Shown: piece by piece, positions 23,176-33,381 of the stretch
Numbering within the stretch: the first letter of the stretch is position 1
Layout of the letters: each line of letters starts with the position of its first letter
Assembly: GCA_947626315.1 (NCBI GenBank)
Contig: CANQRQ010000002.1
Span: 62,001 to 126,000 of the forward strand
Origin: an uncultured Oscillospiraceae bacterium
Lineage (GTDB): Bacteria > Bacillota > Clostridia > Oscillospirales > Oscillospiraceae
Length of the DNA: 64,000 nucleotides
Direction: 5' to 3'
Translations under genes and position numbers: made by a program
The notes under the pieces: generated by a model
The model's input: only the letters and a program-made list of their open reading frames with translations
What the model was told of the DNA's origin: nothing
The model's database searches: none

Positions 23176-25104
23176 TCAGCTCATCTCCTTTACATGGGAT
23201 TCGATGAACGCGATCTCGGCCTCATCCAGCCCATATTTGGCGTAGAGCTGCCGGTCGATCTCCGGGATGGACTTCGTCCAGTCGATATCGGAGGAAGGAG
23301 TGAAGTCCTGGAGGGGGACGTACTTCCATTTCTCAGGCGGATTGTCCTGTGTTACCTTTAGGATTCCAAGCATACAACGCGCAAATTTTGTGCAAATATA
23401 TTTATAACACGCTTGCGCTTCATTTTCTGTATTAAAGCAGCCTATACTAATAAATGATTCTGTATGCCCGATCACGGGCTGCCCGATCACGGGCTGCCCG
23501 ATCACGGGCGTAGTAAGAACTTCTCCTAATGCTCCTGATCCGTTTGCCTTGGGAACAAAAATTTTCCACTTGTACAGGTTAGAAACTTTGTTGACATATT
23601 CTGCGCGAATATATCTATATGCCCGTTCGTTCTCAATTCTCCCGAAGATTAAAATATAGTCATGGTTATCTGCAGGTTTTTCAACGGTAAATATATCCGG
23701 AAGTTTTTCCAAAACATTAGATTTCAAATCGAAAGCGTGTCCCTTGCTAAGGCGCTTCTCAGCTGTAGGAAAATCTTTATGTAAGGCTTGTGTAAAATGA
23801 TATGAATAACTTGAAACAACAATCTTTTTGAAGCTAGAGAAATTCTTCCTATGGTAAACTTTTTTCAGAATCTCATTTAATTCATCAAACGAAGTATAGG
23901 TTTCAATAGCACCATAGTTCTTTTTTGCGTCGTGATATGTAATTGCAACGCCACCTTTGATATCCGTGTTCGGGAACACTTTTGCACTGTTCTGCTCATG
24001 GAAAAGAATTTTCAGATGCGGGTCGGCCAACATTTTCTGGTTCCATGCCTTGGGCGTACTTCCTGCATTGAACAAAAACCGCGCCGGATGGATCAGCTCC
24101 ACGCAGTCAGAGACTTTATATGCTTCGTCGATATATTTGTCATAAATCGGCGGTGCAAAGCCTTTATTATCCCCTAAAGTTTCATCCTGATACGGCGGAT
24201 TCCCAATAATAAAATCGAACTTCATCCCTTGACTCCCCCTTGCCGGCAGATCTGCAAAAACAACTTCTTTTTTGTTTCGCCAGTCGTAGATCACGCACTG
24301 TGTCCGCAGTTTTGGCTCCGGCGGGTCGCTCCCGCCGGGCCAGTCGAACAGGGAAAGTTGGTCTGTATTCTCTTCCGTTTTAGAGAAGGGGACGGCTTTG
24401 GTCAGTCCGTCCATCTGCCACAGGTTCCAGGTGACGATGTCCGTGACTGCCGCGTATTCCGCCGCCGTGGGCTTTCGGTTCCACCGGGCAGACAGATAGT
24501 CCTCAAAGGCGGCCAGCAGGTTCAGGCGGGAAAGGAGCAGACTGTCCCCCTGAAACTCATAGCCGAAGCAGGCCTGAAGCGCCCGCAGGGCCCATTTCAG
24601 CCAGGCCTCCTCCGTCTCCGTGTTCTCGCCTACCGCCCGCAGCTTCCGGTCCAGGACCCCGATCCGCTCCTCCAGGGGGACGATCTCGCCGCTGGTCACG
24701 TCGTAGCGGCTCACAAGGAAGGGCGCCTCGCCGCAGGTGAGCTCCATCCGCCGGGAGTCCACATACCGCTGCCAGCTCTTCTCCCCGCCGCCGGACCACT
24801 CCCCGTCAAGGTAGTCGTTCATTTTCGCGCAGACCCACCGGGGGGTGAACACCTCGCCGAGCTGCCGGGTGCGCTCGGACTGCTGCTCCTGGGCCTTGGC
24901 CGCCCGGTTTTTAAGAAGCCCGGCGCGTTCCCCGGTGATCAGCTCTGCCCTCATCTCCTGCTCCTGCCCGTAGGCGGGTCCCAGCTCGCTGTAGGCGTCT
25001 GTGCCCCAGAGAATGTTTCCGCCCGTTGTCTTATCGGCAAGCAGCCCTTCCAGCAGGCCGAGATCGTTCAGCCGCCGGAGCTCGTCCTGAATCCTGATGA
25101 CCAA
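23176..25104 (-). CDS. Eco57I-like N6-adenine DNA methyltransferase/specificity protein
   Basis: About 642 residues from TTG 25104, which follows AAGGGGGAT; the start is uncertain and a longer TTG form is possible. The methylase region begins at QLGEVFTPRWVCAKM, and the catalytic motif IV is NPPY in FDFIIGNPPYQDE, typical of Eco57I-type enzymes. The C-terminal third, likely the target-recognition part, is encoded by DNA visibly richer in AT (about 23350-24250) than its flanks and contains a 5-residue repeat PVIGQ. Together with the helicase gene 2 bp downstream it forms a restriction-modification pair. Confidence 0.8.
   Translation of the reverse strand: MVIRIQDELRRLNDLGLLEGLLADKTTGGNILWGTDAYSELGPAYGQEQEMRAELITGERAGLLKNRAAKAQEQQSERTRQLGEVFTPRWVCAKMNDYLDGEWSGGGEKSWQRYVDSRRMELTCGEAPFLVSRYDVTSGEIVPLEERIGVLDRKLRAVGENTETEEAWLKWALRALQACFGYEFQGDSLLLSRLNLLAAFEDYLSARWNRKPTAAEYAAVTDIVTWNLWQMDGLTKAVPFSKTEENTDQLSLFDWPGGSDPPEPKLRTQCVIYDWRNKKEVVFADLPARGSQGMKFDFIIGNPPYQDETLGDNKGFAPPIYDKYIDEAYKVSDCVELIHPARFLFNAGSTPKAWNQKMLADPHLKILFHEQNSAKVFPNTDIKGGVAITYHDAKKNYGAIETYTSFDELNEILKKVYHRKNFSSFKKIVVSSYSYHFTQALHKDFPTAEKRLSKGHAFDLKSNVLEKLPDIFTVEKPADNHDYILIFGRIENERAYRYIRAEYVNKVSNLYKWKIFVPKANGSGALGEVLTTPVIGQPVIGQPVIGHTESFISIGCFNTENEAQACYKYICTKFARCMLGILKVTQDNPPEKWKYVPLQDFTPSSDIDWTKSIPEIDRQLYAKYGLDEAEIAFIESHVKEMS
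23467..23510 (-). repeat. 15-bp tandem repeat inside the methylase gene
   Basis: Three copies of a 15-bp unit (CCCGATCACGGGCTG on the plus strand; the third is cut after CCCGATCACGGGC) encode PVIGQ-PVIGQ-PVIGH. The unit is a multiple of three, so slippage would add or remove five residues without frameshift. Confidence 0.9.
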
Positions 25105-25215
25105 AAAAAGATCCCCCTTTGATCCCGAGAGATCGCAGGAGGATCGGCAAAGCCCGATGCAAACTGAAAGAGTGTACTTTTTCCGCCGGGCAGGATAAAT
25201 AGCCAAATAAACTGT

Positions 25216-25244
25216 TTTGTATTTGAAAAGGTTTACGTTTTCAA
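25216..25244 (-). promoter_or_regulatory. Probable promoter of the restriction-modification pair
   Basis: On the minus strand TTGAAA (25239-25244) and TACAAA (25216-25221) are 17 bp apart, about 110 nt upstream of the chosen methylase start. Confidence 0.5.
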
Positions 25245-25260
25245 ATTTAGATGGTATAAT
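25232..25260 (+). promoter_or_regulatory. Rightward promoter facing the recombinase gene in antisense
   Basis: TTTACG (25232-25237) and a perfect TATAAT (25255-25260) are 17 bp apart on the plus strand, with no rightward gene after it. It overlaps the leftward promoter and would transcribe into the 3' end of the recombinase gene in antisense. Confidence 0.45.
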
Positions 25261-25336
25261 GTTGGCTATGTAGAACACGCAGGAAAGTTTGGTAAAGTAC
25301 ACCAATTCAGATTATAGGGTCCTTTATTTGCTCAAA

Positions 25337-26124
<788 letters not shown>

Positions 26125-26153
26125 GTCTGTATTCTCTTTTGTATACGGTCCAT

Positions 26154-27929
26154 CTATTCAAACTGGGAGGCGTAGAGCTTATAATACGCGCCGCGACGGG
26201 CCATGAGCTCCTCATGGGTGCCCTGCTCCACCACGTCCCCGTGGTCCATGACCAGGATCCGGTCCGCGTTCTGGATGGTGGAGAGCCGGTGGGCTATCAC
26301 AAAGCAGGTCTTGCCCCGCATGAGCTCCCGCATGGCCCGCTGCACCTGCTGCTCGGTGTGGGTGTCCACATTGCTGGTGGCCTCGTCCAGGATGAGCATC
26401 CGCGTGTCGTACAGCATGGCCCGGGCGATGGTGAGCAGCTGCTTCTGCCCCTTGCTGATGTTCCCGCCATCCTCGCTGATGACCGTCTGGTAGCCCTGGG
26501 GCAGACGGACGATGTAGCTGTGGATCCGGGCGGCCTTGGCCGCCGCCACCACTTCGTCCATGGTGGCGTTTTCCTTGCCGTAGGCGATGTTTTCAAACAC
26601 CGTGCCCCTAAAGAGCCAGGTGTCCTGCAAAACCATGGCGTAGGCCCGTCGCAGGCTCCGGCGCTGGAGGGTGCGGATGTCCTTCCCGTCGGTGCAGATG
26701 CGGCCCGCGTCCACATCGTAAAAGCGCATGAGCAGATTGATCACCGTGGTCTTGCCGGCCCCGGTGTGGCCCACGATGGCCACGGTCTGCCCGGGCTTGG
26801 CCTCCAGGTCCAGGTCGTGGAGCACCGGCTTGCCCGGCAGGTAGCCGAAGGATACGTGCTCCGCTTCCACATGGCCCTCGGGCTCCGTGAGGGCCTCCGC
26901 CCCGTACAGGTCGGCGGCCTCCTCCGGATGGTCCAGCAGCTGGAACACCCGCTCGGCCGCGGCCAGGGCGGAGTAGATCTCGTTGATGATGTTGGCGATC
27001 TCGTTGATGGGCCCGGAGAACTTCCGGGAGTACAGCACGAAGGTGGAGATCTGGCTCAGGTCCACGATGCGCTTTAAATAGAACACCGCCCCCAGCAGGC
27101 CGATCAGGGAGAGGCCCAAGTTGCTGATCATGCCGATGGTGGGGCCCATGGTCATGCCCAGGGAGTCCGCGTCCCGGTAGGCCCGGGCAGCGTCTCTGTT
27201 TATCTCGCTGAACTCGTCGCAGACCGCGTCCTCGTGGGCGTAGGCCAGGATGGTCTTCTGGCCGGAGAACATCTCCTCCACAAAGCCGTTCATGTGCCCG
27301 TAGGCGGCGCTGCGCCGGGAGTATTTGGGCCGGGTCCGCTTGCCCATGGTCCGGGTGTACAGCACCGACAGGGGTATTGTTACAAGCATGCAGACGACCA
27401 GCGGCGGCGACACCACGCACATCATGACGAAGGAGCCCGCCACGGTGACCACGCTGGTGAGGATCTGCACCACGTCGGTGGAGAGGCTGGTGCTCACCAC
27501 GTCCACGTCATAGGACACGCGGCTGATGATATCGCCCGCCTGGTTGCGGTCGAAATACTGCACCGGCAGGGCCATGAGCTTGTCAAACACGTCGCTGCGC
27601 ATCTTCCTGGCCACATGGCGGCTGACGCGCATCATCCCCTGGTTCACAAGGAAAGACAGCAGGTTGCTGCCCAGGTAGGCAAAGAGCATCCAGCCGGCAT
27701 AGTAGAACACCCGCTGGAAATCCACGTTGCCGGGGCCGGCCTCCGCCTCGCCGATGGCCTTTCCCGCGAAGGACGGGCCCAGCAGGCTGCCGATGTTGCT
27801 GGCAAAGGCGCAGAGCAGCAGCGCGAAGACCACGCCCCGGTACTGGGCCAGATAGCGCAGGATGCGCCGCAGCGTCCCCCTGGCGTCCTTGGGCTTTCCC
27901 CGGCCGCCTCTGTCTCCTCTTCCGGGCAT
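26154..27929 (-). CDS. ABC exporter half-transporter (membrane plus ATPase), second subunit
   Basis: A 591-residue protein with an N-terminal six-helix export domain and a C-terminal ATPase: Walker A GHTGAGKT, signature ISKGQKQLL, Walker B MLILDEATSNVD. It starts behind GGGAGGTG 16 bp after the preceding half-transporter gene. Two different adjacent half-transporters usually form a heterodimer like BmrCD or YheIH, exporting drugs, lipids or peptides. The signature is SKGQ, a common variant in heterodimer partners. Substrate unknown. Confidence 0.88.
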   Translation of the reverse strand: MPGRGDRGGRGKPKDARGTLRRILRYLAQYRGVVFALLLCAFASNIGSLLGPSFAGKAIGEAEAGPGNVDFQRVFYYAGWMLFAYLGSNLLSFLVNQGMMRVSRHVARKMRSDVFDKLMALPVQYFDRNQAGDIISRVSYDVDVVSTSLSTDVVQILTSVVTVAGSFVMMCVVSPPLVVCMLVTIPLSVLYTRTMGKRTRPKYSRRSAAYGHMNGFVEEMFSGQKTILAYAHEDAVCDEFSEINRDAARAYRDADSLGMTMGPTIGMISNLGLSLIGLLGAVFYLKRIVDLSQISTFVLYSRKFSGPINEIANIINEIYSALAAAERVFQLLDHPEEAADLYGAEALTEPEGHVEAEHVSFGYLPGKPVLHDLDLEAKPGQTVAIVGHTGAGKTTVINLLMRFYDVDAGRICTDGKDIRTLQRRSLRRAYAMVLQDTWLFRGTVFENIAYGKENATMDEVVAAAKAARIHSYIVRLPQGYQTVISEDGGNISKGQKQLLTIARAMLYDTRMLILDEATSNVDTHTEQQVQRAMRELMRGKTCFVIAHRLSTIQNADRILVMDHGDVVEQGTHEELMARRGAYYKLYASQFE

Positions 27930-27945
27930 ATCCTGACACCTCCCC

Positions 27946-29703
27946 TCAGCTCAGCGAGCCCATCTGGGTCTCGTAGATCTCTCTGTATGTGGGGCAGCTC
28001 TGCAAAAGCGCCTCATGGCTGCCGTAGCCGATGCAGCGCCCGTCCTCCAGGACCAGGATGTTGGTCATGCTCTGCACGGAGGAGACCCGCTGGGCGATCA
28101 TGAGGATGGCTGCGTCCCGGTGCCGGGCAAAGATGGCGCGGCGGAGAGCGGCGTCCGTCTTATAGTCCAGGGCGGAGGACGAGTCGTCCAGGATCAGGAT
28201 CTCCGGGTCCCCCGCCAGGGCCCGGGCGATCAAGAGCCGCTGCTTCTGCCCGCCGGACAGGTTCGCGCCCTTGATATCCGCCGTGTAGTCCAGCCCCTCC
28301 TCCAGCTCGCCGATGAACTCGGCGGCCATGGAGTCGGCCACGGCGTTTTGTATGTCCGCTTCCTCCAGGCCCCGGCCGAAGTCGATGTTCCGGCGGAGGC
28401 TGTCGTTGAACACCGTGTCGCTCTGGAACACCACGCCGAAGCGCCGGTGCAGCGCGTCCTTGTCCATGCTCCGCACGTCGCGCCCGTCCACGAACACGGC
28501 CCCCTGGTCGGCATCGTAAAAGCGCATGAGCAGGTTGACGATGGTGGTCTTGCCCGCCCCGGTGGAGCCGATGATGCCCAGGCTCTCCCCCTTGTTCAGG
28601 GTGAAGCTGATATCGTCCAGGCACTTCTCCCGGCCGCTGCCGGCGAAGGCCTCATGGGACACGGCGGTGCTCTCCCCGTAGCTGAAGCTCACGTGTTCAA
28701 AGCGGATGAAGCCCTCCCCCGCCGGGGCCGGGCAGGCCTCCGCAGGCAGAACGGCCTGACCCTCCTCCGCCTCCAGCACCGAGGCGATACGGTTAGCGGA
28801 GGCGGAGGCCTTGCTAAGCATCATGAACACCCGGTTCAGGCCCATGACGCCCATCATGATCATGTTGAAATAGGTCAGAAAGGCCAGGATCACGCCGGGC
28901 AGCATCAGCCCGGCGTTCACCCGGTAAGCGCCCAGGACCACCACCGCGGTGAGCCCGATGTTCAGGGACATCTGCATGGCGGGGCCGGGGATGGCCATGA
29001 TGGTGCTGGCTCGGATATCGCTGGCGGCCATGTCGTTGTTGGCCGCCGCAAAGCGCTCCTTCTCGTACTTCTCTTTGGAGAGGGCCTTGACCACCCGGAT
29101 GCCCGTGATGGCCTCCCGCATGATGAGGACCACCCGGTCCAGCTTCTCCTGCACCCGGTTATAAAGCGGGATACCCTTGCGGGACACGGTGACGCAGACC
29201 AGGATGAGGACCGGCGCCATCACGCACATCACCAGGGCCATATGAGCGTCCATGGTCAGCGCCACGGCGATGCCGCCAAAGAGCATGATCGGCGCCCGGA
29301 TGCACATGGTCTGGATGGATTGGACACAGGACTGGACATTATAGCTGTCGCTGGTCATGCGGCTGATGAGGCTGGGCAGGCCGAAGGCGTCAAACCGGGC
29401 GCCGGACAGGTTCACAGTCTTGCGAAACAGCGCCTGCCGCACGTCGTAGGAGATGTTGTGGGCGTTCTCCACCGCCCGCCGGTTGGCCAGCACGTTCAGC
29501 TGCCTGGTCACCACCGCGGCCAGGATCATCAGGGAGCCCCACAGGATCACCCGGTCCATGCGGCCCAGGGGCACCACATGGTCGATCAGGTGCTCCAGGA
29601 TGTAGGGCAGCATGAGCTCTGACAGGGTGCCCAGGAGCTTTACCGCCATGACCAGCAGGATGCTGTTTCGGTACCGGCCCATAGTGTGAAGGATCAGTTT
29701 CAT
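27946..29703 (-). CDS. ABC exporter half-transporter, first subunit
   Basis: A 585-residue half-transporter with six transmembrane helices (residues about 10-310) and an ATPase with Walker A GSTGAGKT, signature LSGGQKQRL and Walker B ILILDDSSSALD. The Walker B aspartate is followed by Asp instead of the catalytic Glu, so this nucleotide site is probably degenerate, as in one half of heterodimeric exporters. The promoter and first 352 codons are duplicated almost identically at 53545-54722, where they form a pseudogene. Confidence 0.88.
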   Translation of the reverse strand: MKLILHTMGRYRNSILLVMAVKLLGTLSELMLPYILEHLIDHVVPLGRMDRVILWGSLMILAAVVTRQLNVLANRRAVENAHNISYDVRQALFRKTVNLSGARFDAFGLPSLISRMTSDSYNVQSCVQSIQTMCIRAPIMLFGGIAVALTMDAHMALVMCVMAPVLILVCVTVSRKGIPLYNRVQEKLDRVVLIMREAITGIRVVKALSKEKYEKERFAAANNDMAASDIRASTIMAIPGPAMQMSLNIGLTAVVVLGAYRVNAGLMLPGVILAFLTYFNMIMMGVMGLNRVFMMLSKASASANRIASVLEAEEGQAVLPAEACPAPAGEGFIRFEHVSFSYGESTAVSHEAFAGSGREKCLDDISFTLNKGESLGIIGSTGAGKTTIVNLLMRFYDADQGAVFVDGRDVRSMDKDALHRRFGVVFQSDTVFNDSLRRNIDFGRGLEEADIQNAVADSMAAEFIGELEEGLDYTADIKGANLSGGQKQRLLIARALAGDPEILILDDSSSALDYKTDAALRRAIFARHRDAAILMIAQRVSSVQSMTNILVLEDGRCIGYGSHEALLQSCPTYREIYETQMGSLS

Positions 29704-29787
29704 GGAAAGCCTCTTGTAACCCGCGGCCGCGCCAAGGGATAAGCCCGGCCGCGGGGAAGATTTACTCTGTTTTTCAAAGCTTTGCCT

Positions 29788-29816
29788 ATTGTATCAACTT
29801 TTTCCCCGAAAGGCAA
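29788..29816 (-). promoter_or_regulatory. Promoter of the ABC exporter pair
   Basis: On the minus strand TTGCCT (29811-29816) and TACAAT (29788-29793) are 17 bp apart. The same promoter is present at 54693-54721 in the duplicated copy, where homology stops 1 bp beyond the -35. Confidence 0.6.
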
Positions 29817-29817
29817 T

Positions 29818-29874
29818 AAGGATTCTATGATGGCTGTTTTGCCATCATAGAATCCTTACAATGAGCATCGCGCC
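29818..29874. repeat. 17-bp perfect hairpin with a shared 16-bp flank
   Basis: The arms 29818-29834 and 29841-29857 (AAGGATTCTATGATGGC) are perfectly complementary around a 6-nt loop. The next 16 bases (29859-29874) are the exact reverse complement of 43571-43586 in the large hairpin-array element, so the two belong to one family of modular repeats. Confidence 0.75.
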
Positions 29875-29927
29875 CCGGAAGGGACAAATTTTTTCCGTGA
29901 ACGTCTTCTTCGCGGATCGGCAGAAAA

Positions 29928-29964
29928 GGGACTGCAGCTCGACTTTTTCGTTTTGCTGCAGCCC
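29928..29964 (-). terminator. Terminator of clpB
   Basis: On the minus strand a stem GGGCTGCAG.../...CTGCAGTCCC with one bulged base is followed by TTTT, 16 bp after the clpB stop. Confidence 0.65.
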
Positions 29965-29979
29965 TCTTGACTGTCAATC

Positions 29980-32559
29980 TTACCGGCAGACGAGCTCGCC
30001 GTTTTCTGCGTCCACGGTGAGGACGTCTCCGGCAGAGAGGTCCCCGCCCAGGATCCGGCGGGCCAGCAGGGTCTCCACGCCGCTCTGGAGGGTGCGCCGC
30101 AGAGGGCGGGCGCCGTACAGCGGGTCATAGCCCCGGTCGATGATCAGCTGCTTGGCGGCGCCGGTGATCTCCAGGCCCAGGGAGCGGTCCGCCAGGCGGC
30201 GGGCCAGGGAGGCGGTCAGCAGGTCGATGATGGCCGTCAGGTCCTCCCGGGTCAGGGGGCGGAACAGGATCGTCTCGTCCAGGCGGTTGAGAAACTCCGG
30301 CCGGAAGGCCCGGCGCAGCTCCGCCATCACGGCGGCCTGGGCCTGGGGGCTGATGCCGCCGTCCGGGCCGATGCCCTCCAGAAGGGCCTGGCTGCCCAGG
30401 TTGGAGGTGAGGATGATGATGGTGTTCTTGAAATCCACCGTCCGGCCCTGGGAGTCGGTGATGCGGCCGTCGTCCAGGATCTGGAGCAGGATGTTGAACA
30501 CGTCCGGGTGGGCCTTCTCGATCTCGTCGAAGAGCACCACGCTGTAGGGCTTGCGGCGCACCGCCTCGGTGAGCTGTCCGCCCTCGTCGTAGCCCACGTA
30601 TCCCGGAGGGGCGCCGATCAGCCGGGAGACGGAGAATTTCTCCATATACTCGGTCATGTCGATGCGGACGATGTTGTGCTCGTCGTCAAAAAGGCTCTCC
30701 GCCAGGGCCTTGGCCAGCTCCGTCTTGCCCACGCCGGTGGGGCCCAGGAACAGGAAGGAACCAATGGGCCGGTTAGGATCGGCGATGCCCGCCCGGGAGC
30801 GGAGGATGGCCTCCGTCACCTTCTGCACGGCCTCGTCCTGGCCCACGACCCGCCGGTGGAGCACCTCGTCCAGGTGGAGAAGCTTCTCCCGCTCCCCCTC
30901 CATCAGCCGGGAGACGGGGATGCCCGTCCATTTGGCCACGATGCCGGAGATCTCCTCCTCCGTGACCGTGTCGTGCACCAGGCTGTCCGCCTTCTGGTTC
31001 TCCGAGAGAGCCTCCGCCTCCTGCAGCTTCCGCTCCAGTTCGGGCAGGTCAGAGTATTTCAGGCGGGCGGCGGTCTCGTATTCATAGCGGAGCTGGGCGT
31101 TCTCGATCTCGGCGTGGACTCGTTCGATCTCGGATTTCAGCCGCTTGACCTCGTCCACGCTGTTCTTCTCCGCCTCCCAGCGGGCCTTCCTGGCGTTGAA
31201 TTTGTCCTTGAGGTTGTACAGCTCCTCCCGCAGCTTCGTGAGCCGCTCCTGGCTGAGCCGGTCGTCCTCCTTCTTCAGGGCCATCTCCTCGATCTCCAGC
31301 TGCATGATCTTCCGGCGGATGTCGTCCAGCTCGGAGGGCATGGAGTCGATCTCCGTGCGGATCAGGGCGCAGGCCTCGTCCACCAGGTCGATGGCCTTGT
31401 CCGGCAGGAAGCGGTCGCTGATATAGCGCTTGGAGAGGGTGGCGGCGGCCACCAGGGCGTTGTCGTGGATGCGGACCCCGTGGTATACCTCATAGCGCTC
31501 CTTGAGGCCCCGGAGGATGGAAATTGTGTCCTCCACAGAGGGCTCGTCCACCTGCACCGGCTGGAAGCGCCGCTCCAGGGCCGCGTCCTTCTCGATGTAT
31601 TTGCGGTACTCGTCCAGGGTGGTGGCCCCGATGCAGTGCAGCTCGCCCCGGGCCAGCATGGGCTTGAGCAGGTTCCCGGCGTCCATGCTGCCCTCGGTCT
31701 TGCCCGCGCCCACGATGGTGTGCAACTCGTCGATAAAGAGGATAATGCTCCCCTCGGAGCGGCGGATCTCCTCCAGCACGGCCTTCAGCCGCTCCTCAAA
31801 CTCGCCCCGGTACTTGGCGCCGGCGATCAGCGCGCCCATGTCCAGGGAGAAGATGGTCTTGTCCTTCAGCCCCTCGGGCACGTCCCCCCGGACGATCCGC
31901 TGGGCCAGGCCCTCGGCGATGGCCGTCTTGCCCACGCCCGGCTCGCCGATCAGCACAGGGTTGTTCTTGGTCTTCCGGGAGAGGATGCGGATCACGTTGC
32001 GGATCTCCGTGTCCCGGCCGATCACCGGGTCCAGCTGGTTGTCCCGGGCCCGCTGCACCAGGTCCGTCCCGTATTTGGCCAGGGCGTCGTAGGTGCTCTC
32101 CGGGTTGTCCCCGGTGACCGGGGCGGACTTCACCTTGCCCAGCTCCGTGAGGAAGGCCGAGCGGGTGATGCCGTGGTCGGAGAAGATCCGCTTCACGGCA
32201 GGGCTGGCGGCGGCGAAGAGCCCCAGCATCAGGTGCTCCACGGAGACGTACTCATCCCCGGCCTTTTTCGCCTCCCGCTCCGCCGCGGTGAAGACCCGGC
32301 TCAGCTCCTGAGAGAGGTACACCTCCGTCTGGCCGCCCACCTTGGGCAGGGCGGAGATAGCGCTGTCCAGCTCGGCGAGGACCCCGTTGCAGTCCACCCC
32401 CAGCTTGCCCAGCAGGGAGGGGATGAGCCCCCCGTCCTGGTCCACCAGGGCATAGAGCAGATGCTCGGGCATGATATAGTTGTTGCGGTTTTCCTGGGCC
32501 ATGGCCTGGGCGGTCTGCACCGCCTCCAGGCTCTTTTGTGTAAAATTCTGCGCGTTCAC
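29980..32559 (-). CDS. clpB: ATP-dependent disaggregase ClpB
   Basis: The 859-residue protein has the full ClpB layout: N-terminal domain (about 1-145), first AAA+ module with GEPGVGKT, the long coiled-coil middle domain (about 400-525), and second AAA+ module with GPTGVGKT. It rescues aggregated proteins with DnaK in the cytosol. It is the second gene of an operon, 18 bp after a ribbon-helix-helix gene, driven by a sigma-A promoter. I see no CIRCE element (TTAGCACTC-N9-GAGTGCTAA). Confidence 0.97.
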   Translation of the reverse strand: MNAQNFTQKSLEAVQTAQAMAQENRNNYIMPEHLLYALVDQDGGLIPSLLGKLGVDCNGVLAELDSAISALPKVGGQTEVYLSQELSRVFTAAEREAKKAGDEYVSVEHLMLGLFAAASPAVKRIFSDHGITRSAFLTELGKVKSAPVTGDNPESTYDALAKYGTDLVQRARDNQLDPVIGRDTEIRNVIRILSRKTKNNPVLIGEPGVGKTAIAEGLAQRIVRGDVPEGLKDKTIFSLDMGALIAGAKYRGEFEERLKAVLEEIRRSEGSIILFIDELHTIVGAGKTEGSMDAGNLLKPMLARGELHCIGATTLDEYRKYIEKDAALERRFQPVQVDEPSVEDTISILRGLKERYEVYHGVRIHDNALVAAATLSKRYISDRFLPDKAIDLVDEACALIRTEIDSMPSELDDIRRKIMQLEIEEMALKKEDDRLSQERLTKLREELYNLKDKFNARKARWEAEKNSVDEVKRLKSEIERVHAEIENAQLRYEYETAARLKYSDLPELERKLQEAEALSENQKADSLVHDTVTEEEISGIVAKWTGIPVSRLMEGEREKLLHLDEVLHRRVVGQDEAVQKVTEAILRSRAGIADPNRPIGSFLFLGPTGVGKTELAKALAESLFDDEHNIVRIDMTEYMEKFSVSRLIGAPPGYVGYDEGGQLTEAVRRKPYSVVLFDEIEKAHPDVFNILLQILDDGRITDSQGRTVDFKNTIIILTSNLGSQALLEGIGPDGGISPQAQAAVMAELRRAFRPEFLNRLDETILFRPLTREDLTAIIDLLTASLARRLADRSLGLEITGAAKQLIIDRGYDPLYGARPLRRTLQSGVETLLARRILGGDLSAGDVLTVDAENGELVCR

Positions 32560-32577
32560 AGCGGTCTCCTTTCCCCG

Positions 32578-33225
32578 TCAAATGTGGATGGCGGCATTTA
32601 TCATGTAGGCATAGTAGGCGGCCTCCACCTCATGGGCGTCCAGCCGCCCGCTGACGGTGTTTTTCATCAGCCGGTCAAAGAGCTTGATATATTCGGAGAT
32701 AGCCCCCGCCAGCTCCTCGGCGCTGCAGTCCCGGTCCGGGGGAGAGATGGAGCGGGTGAAGCGCCCCTCATAGAGGGCGTACTCCGGCCGCAGCCCGTAG
32801 TTTGGCCGCAGATGGGCGTCCTCGATGCGCTTCCAGAGGGAGAAAAAGCCGGTCATGGCCTCGATCAGAGCGGCGGACTGGGTCCGGAACATCACCGACA
32901 GCTCCCCGATGCTGTCTCCCCCGCCCCGGTAGAGCTCCACCTCGTATTTCACCGTGGGCCGGTATTTGTACTCCAGGGAGCTTTTCAGGGACATGCTGAA
33001 GGTGTTGGGCGCGAAGAAGGGGACCAGATCCCCCGTGGGGCGCATCAGCTGCTCGATGGAGGAGAGCACCTGGTTAATCCGCCGCTCCGGGGTCACCAGG
33101 TCCACGTACTCGGCCAGGATCTGGTTGATCAGATTGGAGCGGTTGGTGCCCATCCGGTGGGCCAGGGCGTCCACCTCCCGAACCACCTCGTCACTGAGCA
33201 TCAGGCTGTATAAAGTCTTTTTCAT
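32578..33225 (-). CDS. Ribbon-helix-helix protein preceding clpB
   Basis: A 215-residue protein starting at ATG 33225 behind AAAGGAGCT. The N-terminal 50 residues (MKKTLYSLMLSDEVVREVDALAHRMGTN and following) look like a ribbon-helix-helix DNA-binding domain; the remaining 160 residues are unassigned. As first gene of the clpB operon it may regulate its own promoter and thereby clpB (inference). The family of the C-terminal part is not recognised. Confidence 0.65.
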   Translation of the reverse strand: MKKTLYSLMLSDEVVREVDALAHRMGTNRSNLINQILAEYVDLVTPERRINQVLSSIEQLMRPTGDLVPFFAPNTFSMSLKSSLEYKYRPTVKYEVELYRGGGDSIGELSVMFRTQSAALIEAMTGFFSLWKRIEDAHLRPNYGLRPEYALYEGRFTRSISPPDRDCSAEELAGAISEYIKLFDRLMKNTVSGRLDAHEVEAAYYAYMINAAIHI

Positions 33226-33253
33226 AGCGTCAGCTCCTTTTCTCTTTGTTTCT

Positions 33254-33282
33254 ATCATACGCCGTCCCGCAAATTTTGTCAA
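33254..33282 (-). promoter_or_regulatory. Promoter of the RHH-clpB operon
   Basis: On the minus strand a perfect TTGACA (33277-33282) and TATGAT (33254-33259) have a 17-bp spacer. Confidence 0.8.
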
Positions 33283-33339
33283 GAATTATATATAAATTTT
33301 ACAACAAATTATATAAAATATGGAGAGGTAAGCTATACC

Positions 33340-33368
33340 TTGATTTTTCCACGGAATTCGTATATAAT
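33340..33368 (+). promoter_or_regulatory. Promoter of tRNA-Ser
   Basis: TTGATT (33340-33345) and a perfect TATAAT (33363-33368) are 17 bp apart, 13 bp before the mature tRNA. Confidence 0.8.
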
Positions 33369-33381
33369 CATATAAAAATAC

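Noticed and set aside
33226..33300. A CIRCE or CtsR operator at the clpB operon promoter
   Set aside because: Neither TTAGCACTC/GAGTGCTAA nor tandem GGTCAAA heptads are present.
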